A DNA stretch of 64,000 nt from Zelopaecilomyces penicillatus (lineage: Eukaryota > Ascomycota > Sordariomycetes > Hypocreales > Pseudodiploosporaceae). Location of the stretch: the NCBI GenBank assembly GCA_005765155.1, contig VCCP01000004.1:186001-250000 (forward strand), read 5' to 3'. The notes beneath the pieces are model-generated. The model saw nothing but the letters and a program-made list of their open reading frames with translations, ran no database searches and was not told the DNA's origin. The first letter of the stretch is position 1; every line of letters begins with the position of its first letter. Position numbers and translations under genes: made by a program. This document shows positions 11,040 to 23,676 of the stretch, piece after piece.

Positions 11040-14000
11040 TAATATCTCTCTCTTAAAAGATTTTATCCTTAAGGCCTATAAATATATCTTTCCTTCCTTT
11101 CTTAATATTTTATAAATTATAGGACTTATATTATATTAAATTATTTCTTATAATATCAGATTATATTAGAAAACCTTAATATTCTTCTAAGAAGACTATT
11201 AAATATTCTATACTAGCTAAGGGTATAGATTTTAATAGTAAATCAATAGATATATTATATTCTTATTATTTTAAATGAAAATAATCTTATTATATAATGG
11301 AAAATAGTAATTATTATATAGCCTATATAAAGTAGGATTGCTCCTATAATAGTGTTTTAATAGCATCCTTATATATATATTATCTTTATAGTATAATATC
11401 CAATTCTTATTAATTTTATTAATAATAAAACTTTTAAAGCAATACTATTATCTAGACTTTAAAAAAGAGAAAACTAAAAAGAATATCTTAAATATCTAGG
11501 ATTAATTATCTAAACTATAATTATAGCTTTCTTTAGCTCTTAATTATTTATCTTATATTTATAAGCTTAAGAAGAAGGCTAAAGAGTAAAGTTCTAAGTT
11601 AATTTACTAGAGTTTAAAGGAATTAGATACTAAGAATAGGATTGATCTGGTTTCTGCCCTAGAGGTATATAAGCATTATATAATATCAGATTTATAGTTC
11701 CTAGGTACTCTAAATAAGATAGATTAATCTTTCTTGGATTTAGGTAATAAGTTTATTAATTTAGAGTCTTTAATCAGGCTAACTGGTTCTAAAGGAACTA
11801 TTATAGTATTAAGTAATAGTGGTTTAAATAATTAATAGGCTCCTATATATTATCTTTAGATCTAAAACCTTTCTATTTAATAAGGTATTTATTTTACTTA
11901 TTTTTCTATCTAATATCTAATATTATCTCTATCTCTTATTCTTTTTTAATTACTTTTATTTATATTATTATATATTCCTTTATATTATTAAATACTTTGC
12001 TTAATAAGAAAATATAGAATATAAGATATAATTATATATTCTTTAATAGTAAAAGTTTATAATTAATATTAGAAATAGCTTTTTTAACTTTAAAAGGTTT
12101 AAGTTTCTTAAAATCTAATTTATTATTTAATTATATTATTATAATATTTAGGGAATTTTTATCTGATATATAGTATAAAAGATATATTATATCTTTCTTT
12201 TTAAAGATTAATCCCTTTAATCTTTATTAATCTATATAATATTTTATTCTATTATAAATGATTTGGAGTTATATATAAAGTTCTTTATATAATTATTATT
12301 TTTATATAGTATTAAGTATAGCTTTTTCTGATTTTAGTTCTTTTTAGTATAATAGATAAAATGCCTTTAATATAAATCCATAATTAATATATATTGGTAT
12401 AAGTTATATTAATTCAAAAATAGATATATTATAAGCTAATTATATAATTGATAGGTATTTTATTTAATTATCTTAATAATAATTAATATAAGTATATAAA
12501 TATTCTTTAATAATTTAATTAATCTATTCTATTTATCTATCTATCTATGGATAATAGATAATACTGAGTTTATATCTGGTCCTAAGATATCCTATTAATC
12601 CTTGCTAAAACTTAAAGATAAAGGCTATTCCTTTATTAGAGATAATCTCCTCTAATAAGCTATATAAGCTTACTATTACTTTATTAAAGCTATAGATAAG
12701 ATCTTCTATTAAGCTTACTTTAAGATAGGGTATAAAGTATAAGAACTTTATTAATCTTTCTATAATAACCTATATTAAGTTATAAGCTACTCCTATAAGG
12801 GATTCTACTAATAGAGATAATTTAATAATAAAGTCAAATAATACTAATTCCTATAATTATATAGATACTAATAATAGTTATAACTCTCTATATAGTTTAT
12901 ATCTTATTAGCTTAATTTATTTATAAATAATATAATTATTTATAACCTTTTGGACTATCTATTATAGTCCTTTGAATCTATAGTATCTTTATACTTATTC
13001 TATAATCTTTATAATTCCTTAATAATTATAAATAAAGGATTTATATAATTCTTATATAATAATTTCTTAGAGTTCTTTAGGTATCTAGAGTTTCTTATTA
13101 TACTTATAGTATTTATCTTTCTATTTTATACCTTTAGATACCTTTACTATATCTTTTAAGGAATACACTTATTTAACTTATTTTAAGACAGGATTAATTA
13201 ATATAACTTAATATATAGTATTTAGCTTTATATATAGTATATCTGATTTAAATATTTAGAAGATTTATCCTTTATAATAAGGCTTTCTATTATTATAGTT
13301 ATTTTATTAGCTTAGAGTATCTACTCTATTATTTTCAGATCCTTTATAATAGATAATTTTATAATTATAATCCATAAGGGTTTCTATATAATAGGTTTAT
13401 TATATATTTAGCTTCTATATAATAATAAAATAAGAGATATTTTTATAATTAATAAAAATCTTTATTTAATAATTGCTTTTTTATAAATAATATAAGAATT
13501 TATTAAAGGCTTTAATAATAGCTATAAATTCCTTATTATAGATTAGATAATTAAGTTCTACTCTATAAAGTTTCTTAGAATAAAAGGTAATAGATTATAG
13601 TCTGCCTTTATTATCTTATTATTCAATCTATGCTTTAATAATATAGTTCAAAGTATTAGTTTTGAGTTCTATAGGTTTATCTAGATTATATATTACTAGT
13701 ATAGATTCTTTATAGATTTGCTTTTTAAGTTCTTTAAATATAGTATTTATATCAGGTTTCTATAGGAATTTATAATCTTTTTTAGTGTATTTAATAAGTA
13801 ATATAATAATTTTACTATAATTATAAATAAACTTTTAATAATAGTTAATAAAGCCTAAAAACTCTTATATATTTATAATGTTTTATAGTATTAGTTAATT
13901 ATATACTATAATGATTTTTATTAATTCTATTTGAATTTTATCTAATAAGAAGATATATCCTAGGAAAGTAATTATTTATTTATAAAATTTATATTTTCTT

Positions 14001-17000
14001 AATTTAATAAGAAGATTATTATCTTAGAATAATTATAATACCTTATAGATATATTCTCTATATTCTTCTTTTATTTAGAAGAAGATTAAGATATCATTTA
14101 AATAGACTATTATAAAGATATCTAAATATTCTTAGAGAATATTATTGATTATATATTAGAATATTATAGGGGTATTAATTAGATTAAAAGGTATTATTAG
14201 GTATTTAAAAAGTCTAAACTTGATTCTGAAAATGGTTTTCTATTTATTATCTTTCTTTATTCGAATCAAGTTATATACTCCTTTAAGATCTAGGATAATA
14301 AACCAATTCATTCTATACAATCAATTATATAGCTTATTAATTAATAATAAAGGTATCTAATCCTTAATAATAATTATATTTAATAATTAATAATTTATAA
14401 TCAGTTATAATTTACTATTCTTTTTTGGTATAAATATAATAGGGTATTCTGCTTTAAATATAGATAATTAGATATATCTCTTTTTAAGCATTTTATTAAG
14501 GTACTCTTATAATATTTCAAGTTCCTTAGTATTTAATATATAGATCTTAATAAAAGTAAGCTTCTTTTTATTTATAATCTGAATTTTATAATCCTATTGA
14601 TTATACAAAAGGAGCTTTATTTTAAGCTCTTTATAAAACAGTTTAATATACTTATAGTATTCTTCTGATATAGGTATAAGTTATTTTTCTATATTTAAAA
14701 GTGATTTATTCTTAGAGTATTCTTATAATTACTCTATTATTATTCTAAGAGCAGTAATAACTTATTAAGTTTATTACTATTAATTATTATATTATTTTTT
14801 AATATGATTTCTTAATAGAAAGCCCTTCTTAATAGTTATAAAGTATACTTTCTTCGCTTTATCTATTATTATTAGATCTTTATAATCTTTTAAAGATAAT
14901 ATAATATTATTCTATTATATCTAGCCTATCTTCTAATCAATCTATGGATTACTATTAAATAACCAGGGATAATTTAGTATAAGTTTATATTCTCTAGTAT
15001 CTATTATATTGAATATAGTATTATCTTAATATCCTTAGACTTTGAATTAGAGATGATTAATCTCTTTATTAATCTATTCTTTATTATAGATAAAGGTATT
15101 CCCTTCTAGGTTATATAAGAGGTATAATTCTTCTTTATTATATTATAGCAGTTATATATAATTTATAGCTTTTAATAATATATAATTGCCTATTGCTCTA
15201 TTATCTATTAGAATATAAAAACAATATCCTATAATCTATATTTCTATTATTAGTTTAAGCCTATTAGTACTTATTATATAAAGGGTCTTTTATAGGGGGT
15301 TATACTATAACCCTCTTATAGGCAACTTTACTTATTTTTTAAGTTTTTAGGATTATATTCTTTATATAGTTTATTATAATTTCTTCTATCTAGGCCTTAG
15401 ATAATTATATAGTATAGAGTTTAATCAGCTTAACTTCCTTTATAGGTTTAAAAGTTAAATTCTTATTTATAGAGGTTCTTTATTTCCTTATATATATGTT
15501 TATTTTCTTTTATATATTATCTATATTAAGGTTTATTATAGTTAATTATTATTATAGCTTTGTATTAAGTTCTTTCTAGGATATTATCTTTTAGTAGTTA
15601 TCTTTTATACTATTATACTAGCTTCTATTATAAGTATACATTATACTTAAGATTGGTATAATTATATAAGTTCTCTTTTTTATAATCTATAAGTTATAGT
15701 CTATTATATTCTAATTCAAGCTTTTCCTATTTATAGATCTTATAATAGATAGACTTATAATCTTTATTTTTAGCTTCTTATTTATATTCTTCTAGAGTCT
15801 TAGAGTATAATTTAAATATATTAATTCCAAAAGGTATAAAGTACTTAGCCTTATATTAGTCAATGAATTAATCTCTTATAAGGATATTCTTGATTCCTTA
15901 TACTCTTATATAATATAGGAAGAATTCATTCTAGATTTTTATTTTCTAATATTAAAAACAGAAGAAATCAATATATAATATCTAATTGATTTTACTATAG
16001 AAAATATAATTAAAGTCTAGGAGTATATAATTATCTTTATATTTGCTATAGTTAGTTTTTAATATAAAGGCTTTTCTAAGGTAGTCTTTTAGGATAGGGA
16101 TATCTAAGCTTTCTTTTAATATCTATTTATAAATATATTTAATAATTATAAGTTAAAGGTTAACTCTATCTATATAATTTAGTACTTATATAAGTTTAAT
16201 TACTGCTTCCTTAAGGTATTTATAGATAGCACTCTTAGATAATAGATATAGTATAGTATAGTATTAAGTTATCCTAAGGGATTCTTTATTTTTGGATTCT
16301 AAAGAGCTAGAGTCTAAGCTATTACTTATTATTTTATCTTTAATTAGAGTGTTTTTATTATCTATAGTAGGGATTATTTATTGATTTAGAATCTCTTTAA
16401 AGTATTCTTTCTTATTTATATCTATATTTAATTATTAATTCTATTATATAATATTAGATTAGATTAGTATAATCTATAGTATTAATAACTATTAAGGTAT
16501 AGGGTATTTATAGTTTCTAGGTTATCCTTATCCCTACCCTTTTTATTCTATTATAGTTAGGGTTTATCTATTTATAGCTATAATATATATACTTTATTAT
16601 ATATTAAATATTAATTTCTAAGATTTCTTATCTTTCTTAGGTTATTTATATTGCTAGGAGATATATTTATATCTATTATAGTTATAATATTAGACTTTTG
16701 ATATATCCCTTTTCTAGGTTATATTAAGTTTTATTCTCTTAGGATTTTAAGTATATATATAGGTAATAGGTTCTTTCTTATATCTATCTTGATTAAACTA
16801 GTATTATAATTTTTATTTAAAATCACTTTATCCTAATCCTTTGGTTTTCTTTTATTTATATTATATAAACTATCTATTATTAATCTTAATAGCTATTCTA
16901 ATATACTTAGTTAAATTTTTAGATCTATTCTTTTTAAAGAGTTTATTTTTAATTTCTTTTTTAAGTCTATTATAGAAGTATTTTATTAGTATATTATCTT

Positions 17001-17583
17001 CCTAGGTAATCTATAAGGTAATCTATTTAAATTCTAAGGTATAATCTAAGGCTAATCTATATTAGTATAGTAATTTAAGTTTTTCGATTATAGCTCTTTT
17101 CTTATCTACTTGCTTAAAGACTTCTTTGATTATATCTTTAAAGTTATTATATTTTTAAAAGATCTTTTTAGTTTTATTATCTTAATCTTTTTCCTCTTTA
17201 TTTATATAATCTTTTATAATAGATTTGAATTATTTAAGGGTAGCCCTCTCTATATATTCTATAGTATATAGGATTTTTATAGATTTCTTTTATAATTAAT
17301 AGGGATAGAACTAGTAATAAGCTTTAAATTATATTAGGAATATTTAAAGTGATCTAGAATATCTAGTAAAAGATTCTAGCTTATAAGGTTTAATGATTTT
17401 ATTAAGGTCTTTCTATTTAGTTTATAATTTAGCTTTAAGTTCTATATTCTTCTTATATAGAGCCTAAAGCTTAATAGTAAATAAGGCAAGGATTAATTGA
17501 ATAGTACTTATAATAATTAATTAAAGCAATTAATAATATTATTTAAGGTTATATAATAATCTATTAAATAAGAGTTATTAATA

Positions 17584-18043
17584 TATAATATTTAATAAAT
17601 TTCTAAGGGATAAATCTAATAAAGAAGGGTTTATATTAATAGATAAGTTAAGGTATTCTAAGTAATATATCTATTATATTAATAATAGATATAAAGTATT
17701 ATAATTAGGGATTAAGTATTAATATAATAAGTAATAGTAAATAATATAATAAAGTTAAAAGTATATTAATAACTATCTAAGCTATATCTAAAGAGTGAAA
17801 ATTAAGAGTATATATATATATATTATAGATTATGATTTAAGCTATAATCCTTATTACTGGATTATACTTAGAATTATAAGCTATCCTATTAAATCATGGT
17901 TTTAAGAGTAATCCTAAGCCTAGGATTACCTTTAGAATTATAATCCAATTCTATATAGTTCCAAGCCTTTAGTATATATCTAATAATATTATAAGTTATA
18001 TAATTAAGGCCTATTATATAATCTTAGCTATTGGGTTATAATA
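17584..18043 (-). repeat. 5' LTR of gypsy A'
   Basis: About 460 bp, pairing with 10582-11039. Its outer end reads TATTATAACC on the minus strand, consistent with an original TG start changed by RIP; the target duplication CTTAT follows at 18044-18048. Confidence 0.8.
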
Positions 18044-18102
18044 CTTATACAGCTATAGCTTAATCAACTAATAAGGGGGTGTATTTAACCCAGTTATTAA
18101 AA
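18044..18102 (+). mobile_element. MITE copy 3, right part
   Basis: Continues the MITE interrupted at 10581 and ends CAGTTATTAAAA followed by TA (18103-18104), after which gypsy B sequence resumes. The empty site is visible in A' at about 14850-14865, where the same gypsy sequence runs through with a single TA. Confidence 0.8.
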
Positions 18103-18104
18103 TA

Positions 18105-19026
18105 GCTATAAAGTATACTTTCTTTGCTTTATTTATTATTATTAGATCTTTATAATCTCTTAAGGATAATATAATATTACTTTATTATATCTAATCTATC
18201 TTTTAATCAATCTATAGATTACTATTAAATAATCAGGGGTAGCCTAATACAAGTTTATATTCTCTAATATTTATTATATTGAATATAGTATTATCTTAAT
18301 ATCCTTAGACTTTGAATTAAAGATAATTAGTCTCTTTATTAATCTATTCTCTATTATAGATAAAGGTATTCCCTTTAAGATTATATAAGAAATATAATTC
18401 TTTTTTATTATACTATAATAATTATATATAATTTATAGCTTTTAATAATATATAATTACTTATTATTCTATTATTTATTAAAGTATAAAAATAATATCCT
18501 ATTATCTATATTTTTATTATTAATTTAAGCCTATTAATACTTGTTATATAGAAGGTCTTTTATAAGGGGTTGTATTATAACCCTTTTATAAATAACTTTA
18601 TTTATTTTTTAAGTTTCCAGGGTTATATTCTTTATATAGTCTATTATATTTTATCTTATTTAAGCCTTAAGTAATTATATAATATAGAGTTTAATCGGTT
18701 TAGCTTTCTTTATAAGTTTAAAAGTTAAACTCTTATTTATAAAGATTCTTTATTTCCTTATATATATATTTATTTTCTTCTATATATTATCTATACTAAG
18801 GCTTATTATAATTAATCATTATTATAGCTTTATATTAAGTCCTATCTAGGATATTATCTTCTAATAATCATTTTTTATATTATTATATTAGTTTCTATTA
18901 TAAGTGTATATTATACTTAAAGTTAATATAATTATATAAGTCCTTTTTTTTATAGTTTATAATTTATAATCTATTATATTCTAATTTAAGTTTTTCTTAT
19001 TTATAAATCTTATAATAAATAGATTT
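18105..19026 (-). pseudogene. Element B protease/early pol segment, RIPed
   Basis: Collinear with 14855-15770 of copy A'. It stops at 19026, where the LINE is inserted; AATAAATAGATTT at 19014-19026 is repeated at 24568-24580. The gypsy sequence resumes at 24581-24658, as shown by the uninterrupted counterpart at about 15760-15840. Confidence 0.75.
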
Positions 19027-19054
19027 TCCTCGGGGTTAAGTACCCCTAGCTGCG

Positions 19055-20458
19055 ATGTCACATAGCGGCCCAGGAGGGGGCGCTGTTGGGGACGCAATGG
19101 ACGTTGTGTACGTCGACGCGTTGGAGGTCGCGATGCCCGCGGCCCCCAGCACGTCAGTACCAACAAGACCTGAGGGAGCTGCGACGCCGAGTCGCAAGCT
19201 AAGCGAGGAGCAGGAAAAACTGGAGATCGAAAGAGAACTTCGATATCTGTTGGCTGACGGGGAAACGCTCGCAAGAGCGGTTCAGCTTGCTTGTCGACTT
19301 CAGGAACTCGCCGACAGCGCCGCGGTTTCGCGGCGCCAACCCCATACCACCGATACCGAGATCAAGAAGGTCATTACGGAGACCTTAAAAGAACTCGGCA
19401 TCACAACCAAAGCGAACCAGCCTACTTGGGCAGCAATAGCCAGAGGAGCGCCTAGAGAGCCCAGCGCCCCCGCAGCGAAAGTCATACCAAGAAGACATGC
19501 CCGCGAACTGATCATCAAACCAACCGCAAGGGATGATATCACCAACAGGTCAGCAAGAGACAATCTCAGCGCCCTCGCAGCGGCAACAGGACGCAGGGAC
19601 GCTGTAGCGACCAGACGACTACCAAGCGGCGACATCGCGGTGACGTTCTCAGCGCCCACAGATTGGTGGACCACTAATAAAGCGATCTGGCTTCCAGTGT
19701 TCGGACCAGATGCGTCTATTTCCATGAGAACCTACCCAGTATTAGCTAAAGGAATCCCAGCGATCTCGCTGCGGACACAGAGCGAGGACGAAATAAAAAC
19801 AGATATCCTCCGACGGAACCCAGCCAAACCTGTTTCCCGTATACACACTAGGCTACCCCAAAACGTGATCGCAACGAGGGCGATGCTCCTTATCGAAGCC
19901 ACTACCCCAGAGAGCGCGGATAAGCTAGTCAAAGAGGGCCTTTTCTTCGAAGGAGGCTTTTATGAATGCGAACCTTATGACGGAGCGATCAGACCAACAA
20001 GGTGCTTTAAATGCCTTAAGTTCGGGCATAAGGCCCGCACCTGCAACGCTGCGGAAGCGATATGCAGGTTCTGCGGCAAAGGCATAAGCACCCACCCAGA
20101 GGGATTTGATAAATGCCATACTCGAGAGAATAAGCAGCTACAGAGCTGCGCAGCCTGCGGCGGTCAACACGGGGCTTTTGCGAACATATGCCCTAAGAAG
20201 CAAGCTGAGATCAACAGGTCAAGGGAGGCCTATAAATGTAGGCCCCTCCAGTTCGATTTAACGTGCTATAATGCAGAAGAAGCGGCGGATACGCAGCTAC
20301 CCACCTGTGATATCAACACCGAACCCACCAAGAACCCAGTTGGCCACCCCCGTAAAAGGAAAAGCATAATAGGCCAGAACACAATAACAGCGTTCGTCAA
20401 CAGTCAAACAGTACCAGCGATGACGCAGGGAGGCAGCATACCTAACCCCACCTCATGA
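19055..20458 (+). CDS. LINE ORF1: gag-like protein with three zinc knuckles
   Basis: 467 residues, complete and uninterrupted. The N-terminal third is rich in Ala, Glu and Arg with a likely helical stretch (about residues 49-85). The C-terminal half holds three cysteine clusters: CFKCLKFGHKARTC (about residues 316-329, classical CCHC), CRFCGKGISTHPEGFDKCH (about 336-354) and CAACGGQHGAFANIC (about 366-380). ORF1 proteins of Tad1, jockey and R1 elements bind the element RNA in the ribonucleoprotein; that role is inferred here. Its stop codon overlaps the start of ORF2 (ATGA at 20455-20458). GC and codon use are unlike the flanking DNA. An internal ATG at 19097 is in frame but the first ATG is kept because it lies just inside the element's 5' end. 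Confidence 0.85.
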   Translation: MSHSGPGGGAVGDAMDVVYVDALEVAMPAAPSTSVPTRPEGAATPSRKLSEEQEKLEIERELRYLLADGETLARAVQLACRLQELADSAAVSRRQPHTTDTEIKKVITETLKELGITTKANQPTWAAIARGAPREPSAPAAKVIPRRHARELIIKPTARDDITNRSARDNLSALAAATGRRDAVATRRLPSGDIAVTFSAPTDWWTTNKAIWLPVFGPDASISMRTYPVLAKGIPAISLRTQSEDEIKTDILRRNPAKPVSRIHTRLPQNVIATRAMLLIEATTPESADKLVKEGLFFEGGFYECEPYDGAIRPTRCFKCLKFGHKARTCNAAEAICRFCGKGISTHPEGFDKCHTRENKQLQSCAACGGQHGAFANICPKKQAEINRSREAYKCRPLQFDLTCYNAEEAADTQLPTCDINTEPTKNPVGHPRKRKSIIGQNTITAFVNSQTVPAMTQGGSIPNPTS

Positions 20459-23400
20459 TATTATCCATACTTTACTGGAATATTAGAGGCGGGGGCTCAG
20501 AGAGAGCTGAGATACCAATGAGATCGCGCAGCGAGCATGACATCATCGCAATACAAGAGCCATCCATAAGCCCATGGACTAAAGCACCCTTCGCAGCAGG
20601 CAAAGGCAAGTACTATATGATATGGGGCTGCGGCCGCGCTGCTATATTCATACATAAAAGACACGACCTCGCGTCGTGGTCGTGGCGAGCGGGCAGGGAC
20701 TGGGCCTGCATCACACTTGGGCAAGGAGAGAATGCCCTCACAGTGTGGTCTATATACTCAGAACCCTATAACGGGAGACAATGGACCACACCCCTCACCG
20801 AGATACCCCAGCTGCGAGGACGACACATCCTCGTAGGAGATCTCAATATGCACCACCCTATGTGGGACGCTCACTATAGAAGACAACCAGGAGCCCAGAT
20901 CATCCTTGACTTAGCGCAGCGCTGGCGCCTCTCCCTTGCCACTCCCTATGGTACAATAATATGGGCCAGAGGCAACAGGAGACCTAGCACATTAGACCTA
21001 GCCTGGTACAGCTCAGACCTGATATGTGATTATCTAGGCATAGATACAGATATAATAGGATCGGATCATTTCCCGCAGGTAGTGCGGACCGAGACAGCGG
21101 CGAGAACTCACCCCCAAGCAACAATAACCAAGGGATGGGTCTGGGGAAAGATGGATGAGGTTAAAGTCCGAGAAACGGCCAAGCTAGCCTTTAATGGCCA
21201 AGAAGAATATACGGATATCGATCAGGAAGCAGACGCATTAATAACGCAGCTACATAGCATCGCAGACCAAACGACCCCACAAAGGAACAGCAAGGCCAAG
21301 GAAATACCCACACCATGGTGGAATGAGACCACCCGGGAAGCGATCCACGAACTCCGAGCAGCAGGTCGCCGCTACCGCGCTCTGAGGTCGCAAGTTAATC
21401 TGAGGGAGCTCCAGACCTGCGAGAAACACTATACCAAGGTCCTTCGTACAGCAAAGAGGGAGAGCTGGCGCAAGCTCCTAGCCTCGACCTCGCTGAGGGA
21501 GAAGGGTATCTGGGATCTAGAGAGATGGGCTAGGCTTAAGAGTCATATAGCCCCGGAGCCACCTACGCTACCACCGCTTATACGCAGCGATAACACAGAG
21601 GCGATCACAGCCACAGAGAAGGCTGCAGTCCTAGCAGCGAAGTTCTTCCCCCCCCCGTTGTATACAGAAGGGAGGCTTAAAACAGCCGGATACGGTAGAA
21701 TCCAAATCAAACAGGCTATCGACCCAGATGAGGTCGAGCAGGTACTCCGCAGCGTAGGAGCATGGAAAGCCCCTGGCGAAGATGGTATCCCGATGGGATT
21801 CCTCAAGGCCTGCGGCCAACCGCTCTACGCAGCGATAGCGCACCTAGCGACCAGGAGCCTTGAATCGCAATACTTCCCGCAGCGTTTTCGCCGCGCGGTA
21901 GTAGTGGTCCTTAAGAAACCAGGGAAAAAACCAACAGCCTACCAGACTACCGGAGGCTGGCGGCCTATATCCCTACTAGCCACAGTAGGGAAGGTTATCG
22001 AAGCGATCCTCAGCAGGCGTATCTCCAGCGCAGCGGAACAGATAGGCCTTCTACCAAAGGGCCAGATGGGAAACCGGGCAGGCAGAAGCACCGAGACTGC
22101 AGTTTCAGCTGTTATCGAAGGGGTGCAAGCAGCCTGGGGTAGCGGCGGCAACGCAGCTCTACTACAGCTCGATATCAAAGGCGCATTTGACACAGTCCCC
22201 CACCATCGACTGCTCCTAACCCTACAAGATGAAGGGTTTCCAGAATGGATGGTTAACTGGCTGCGCAGCTACCTCGATGGGAGGACAGCGAGGCTACGTC
22301 TAGATGGCACCCTAACCGACCCTTATGAAATCCTGGCTGGGGTCCTATAAGGGTCCCCTTTATCCCCAATCCTCTTTATTATCTATATCGCTACCCTATA
22401 CCGGGCCTTGGCCGAGATACAGGGCCTGAATATAATAGGATTCGCAGATGATACGAATCTACTTAGCAGCGGCCCTGATGCAAATAGTATATACCTACGG
22501 TTAAAGAAGGCCTGGAGGATATGCAAGGCCTGGTCCAGAGCCAGCGGGCTAGAATTCGCACCGGATAAGTTCGAGCTGATCTACTTTACAAAAGCGCACG
22601 CAGCGCCAACGCAGGGTCTCCTTCTCGATAACGCTACGGTAACCCCCGCAGAGCATGCGCGGATGCTTGGCATCGAGCTCGACAGGAAACTCACCTTCTT
22701 CAAACATTGGGCAAGGATTCAGGGTAAACTCACATCACAGAACCTAGCACTCACAAAGCTCACCGCGAGGACGTGGGGACCCCCTCTCCGCACGGCCCGG
22801 ATCATATACACGACGGTAATTCGCAGCGTTATCGCATATGGAGCGACAACCTTCCATAAGATCGATAAACCACCAACCTCGAAGGGAATTAAATCAGCAT
22901 ACGCTGCACAAACCCTGTGCCTACGCAGCGTTACCGGAGCGTATAGGGCTACCCCAGTATACATCCTCGAATCCGAAGCATATATACCACCCTTAGACCT
23001 ATATCTCACACAACAAAAGACCAGAGGCCTCGCCCGCCTACAGGCCCACGTGGGATTCTTTAAGCAAATACGCGATACCGTAGCGCTATCGATGCGATCT
23101 CGACGCCCCCGACAGCCCAATCCCCAAGGAGAGAAGCTATTACTCGAGACCAACATACTACTCAGCCATCATTGGCTGGGAGAGAGAACCCCCACAGAGG
23201 CCCTTCTACACTGGTGGAGGGAACGATGGCTAGCGAAGAAGTCGCGAACTAGCTGCGCCGCAGCAACGCAGCCCATAGCCCTAAGCTGGAAGACACTAAG
23301 GAAGTATGATAGCCTCACTAAAGCAGAGAGCTCGCTGCTCATTCAGATCAGAACCGAAAGGATCGGGCTAAAAGCGTTCCTCCATCACCGTATGGTCCCT

Positions 23401-23676
23401 ACATGCCCCACGCCGCTATGTAGCTGCGCCGACGGGGGGAGGGAGACAGCAGAACACCTAGCCCTATGGTGCCGGGATGTCCCAGAACAACTCCACCGGA
23501 GCCTCAGACAGAAGATCACACCACTCCAGAGCAGGACTGACTGGATCAGCGCACTCGCTGCGCCATCCACAGCAAAGGAAATCACACGATGGATAATGAG
23601 GCTGGAAAGGCTACAGGAATACAACCTGGCGCTACGAATACAGGACGCCGAAGACGACACAACAGCAGCGAGATAG
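20455..23676 (+). pseudogene. LINE ORF2: endonuclease-reverse transcriptase with one in-frame stop
   Basis: 1074 codons in one frame apart from a TAA at 22348-22350. Residues 1-210 are an APE-like endonuclease: LYWNIRGG near residue 6, IAIQEPS with the catalytic Glu about residue 35, LVGDLNMHHPMWD and the SDHFPQVV end motif. The RT follows: AFDTVPHHR, then GVL-stop-GSPLSP, then FADD at about 663-666. A C-terminal CX1CX7HX4C cluster (CSCADGG...EHLALWC) lies near residue 990. The stop falls in the conserved G-x-P-Q-G-S motif: CTA TAA stands where CCA CAA is expected, two C-to-T changes both in CpA context. Both halves are otherwise open, so the break is recent. No RNase H domain was recognised. 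ORF2 starts by a 4 bp overlap with ORF1. Confidence 0.85.

Larger units (their letters stand above)
10582..18043 (-). mobile_element. Complete gypsy chromovirus copy A' (RIPed), inserted in MITE copy 3
   Basis: 7462 bp with LTRs 10582-11039 and 17584-18043, flanked by the 5 bp duplication CTTAT. It is the reverse-complement counterpart of copy A at 24659-32117 (7459 bp). Minus-strand order is gag (about 16.5-17.5 kb), protease and RT (about 13.8-15.3 kb), RNase H, integrase and a chromodomain near 11822-11890. Every frame is broken by RIP-type changes. The polypurine tract next to the 3' LTR reads AGAGAGATATTA on the minus strand (about 11040-11051). No function remains. Confidence 0.85.
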
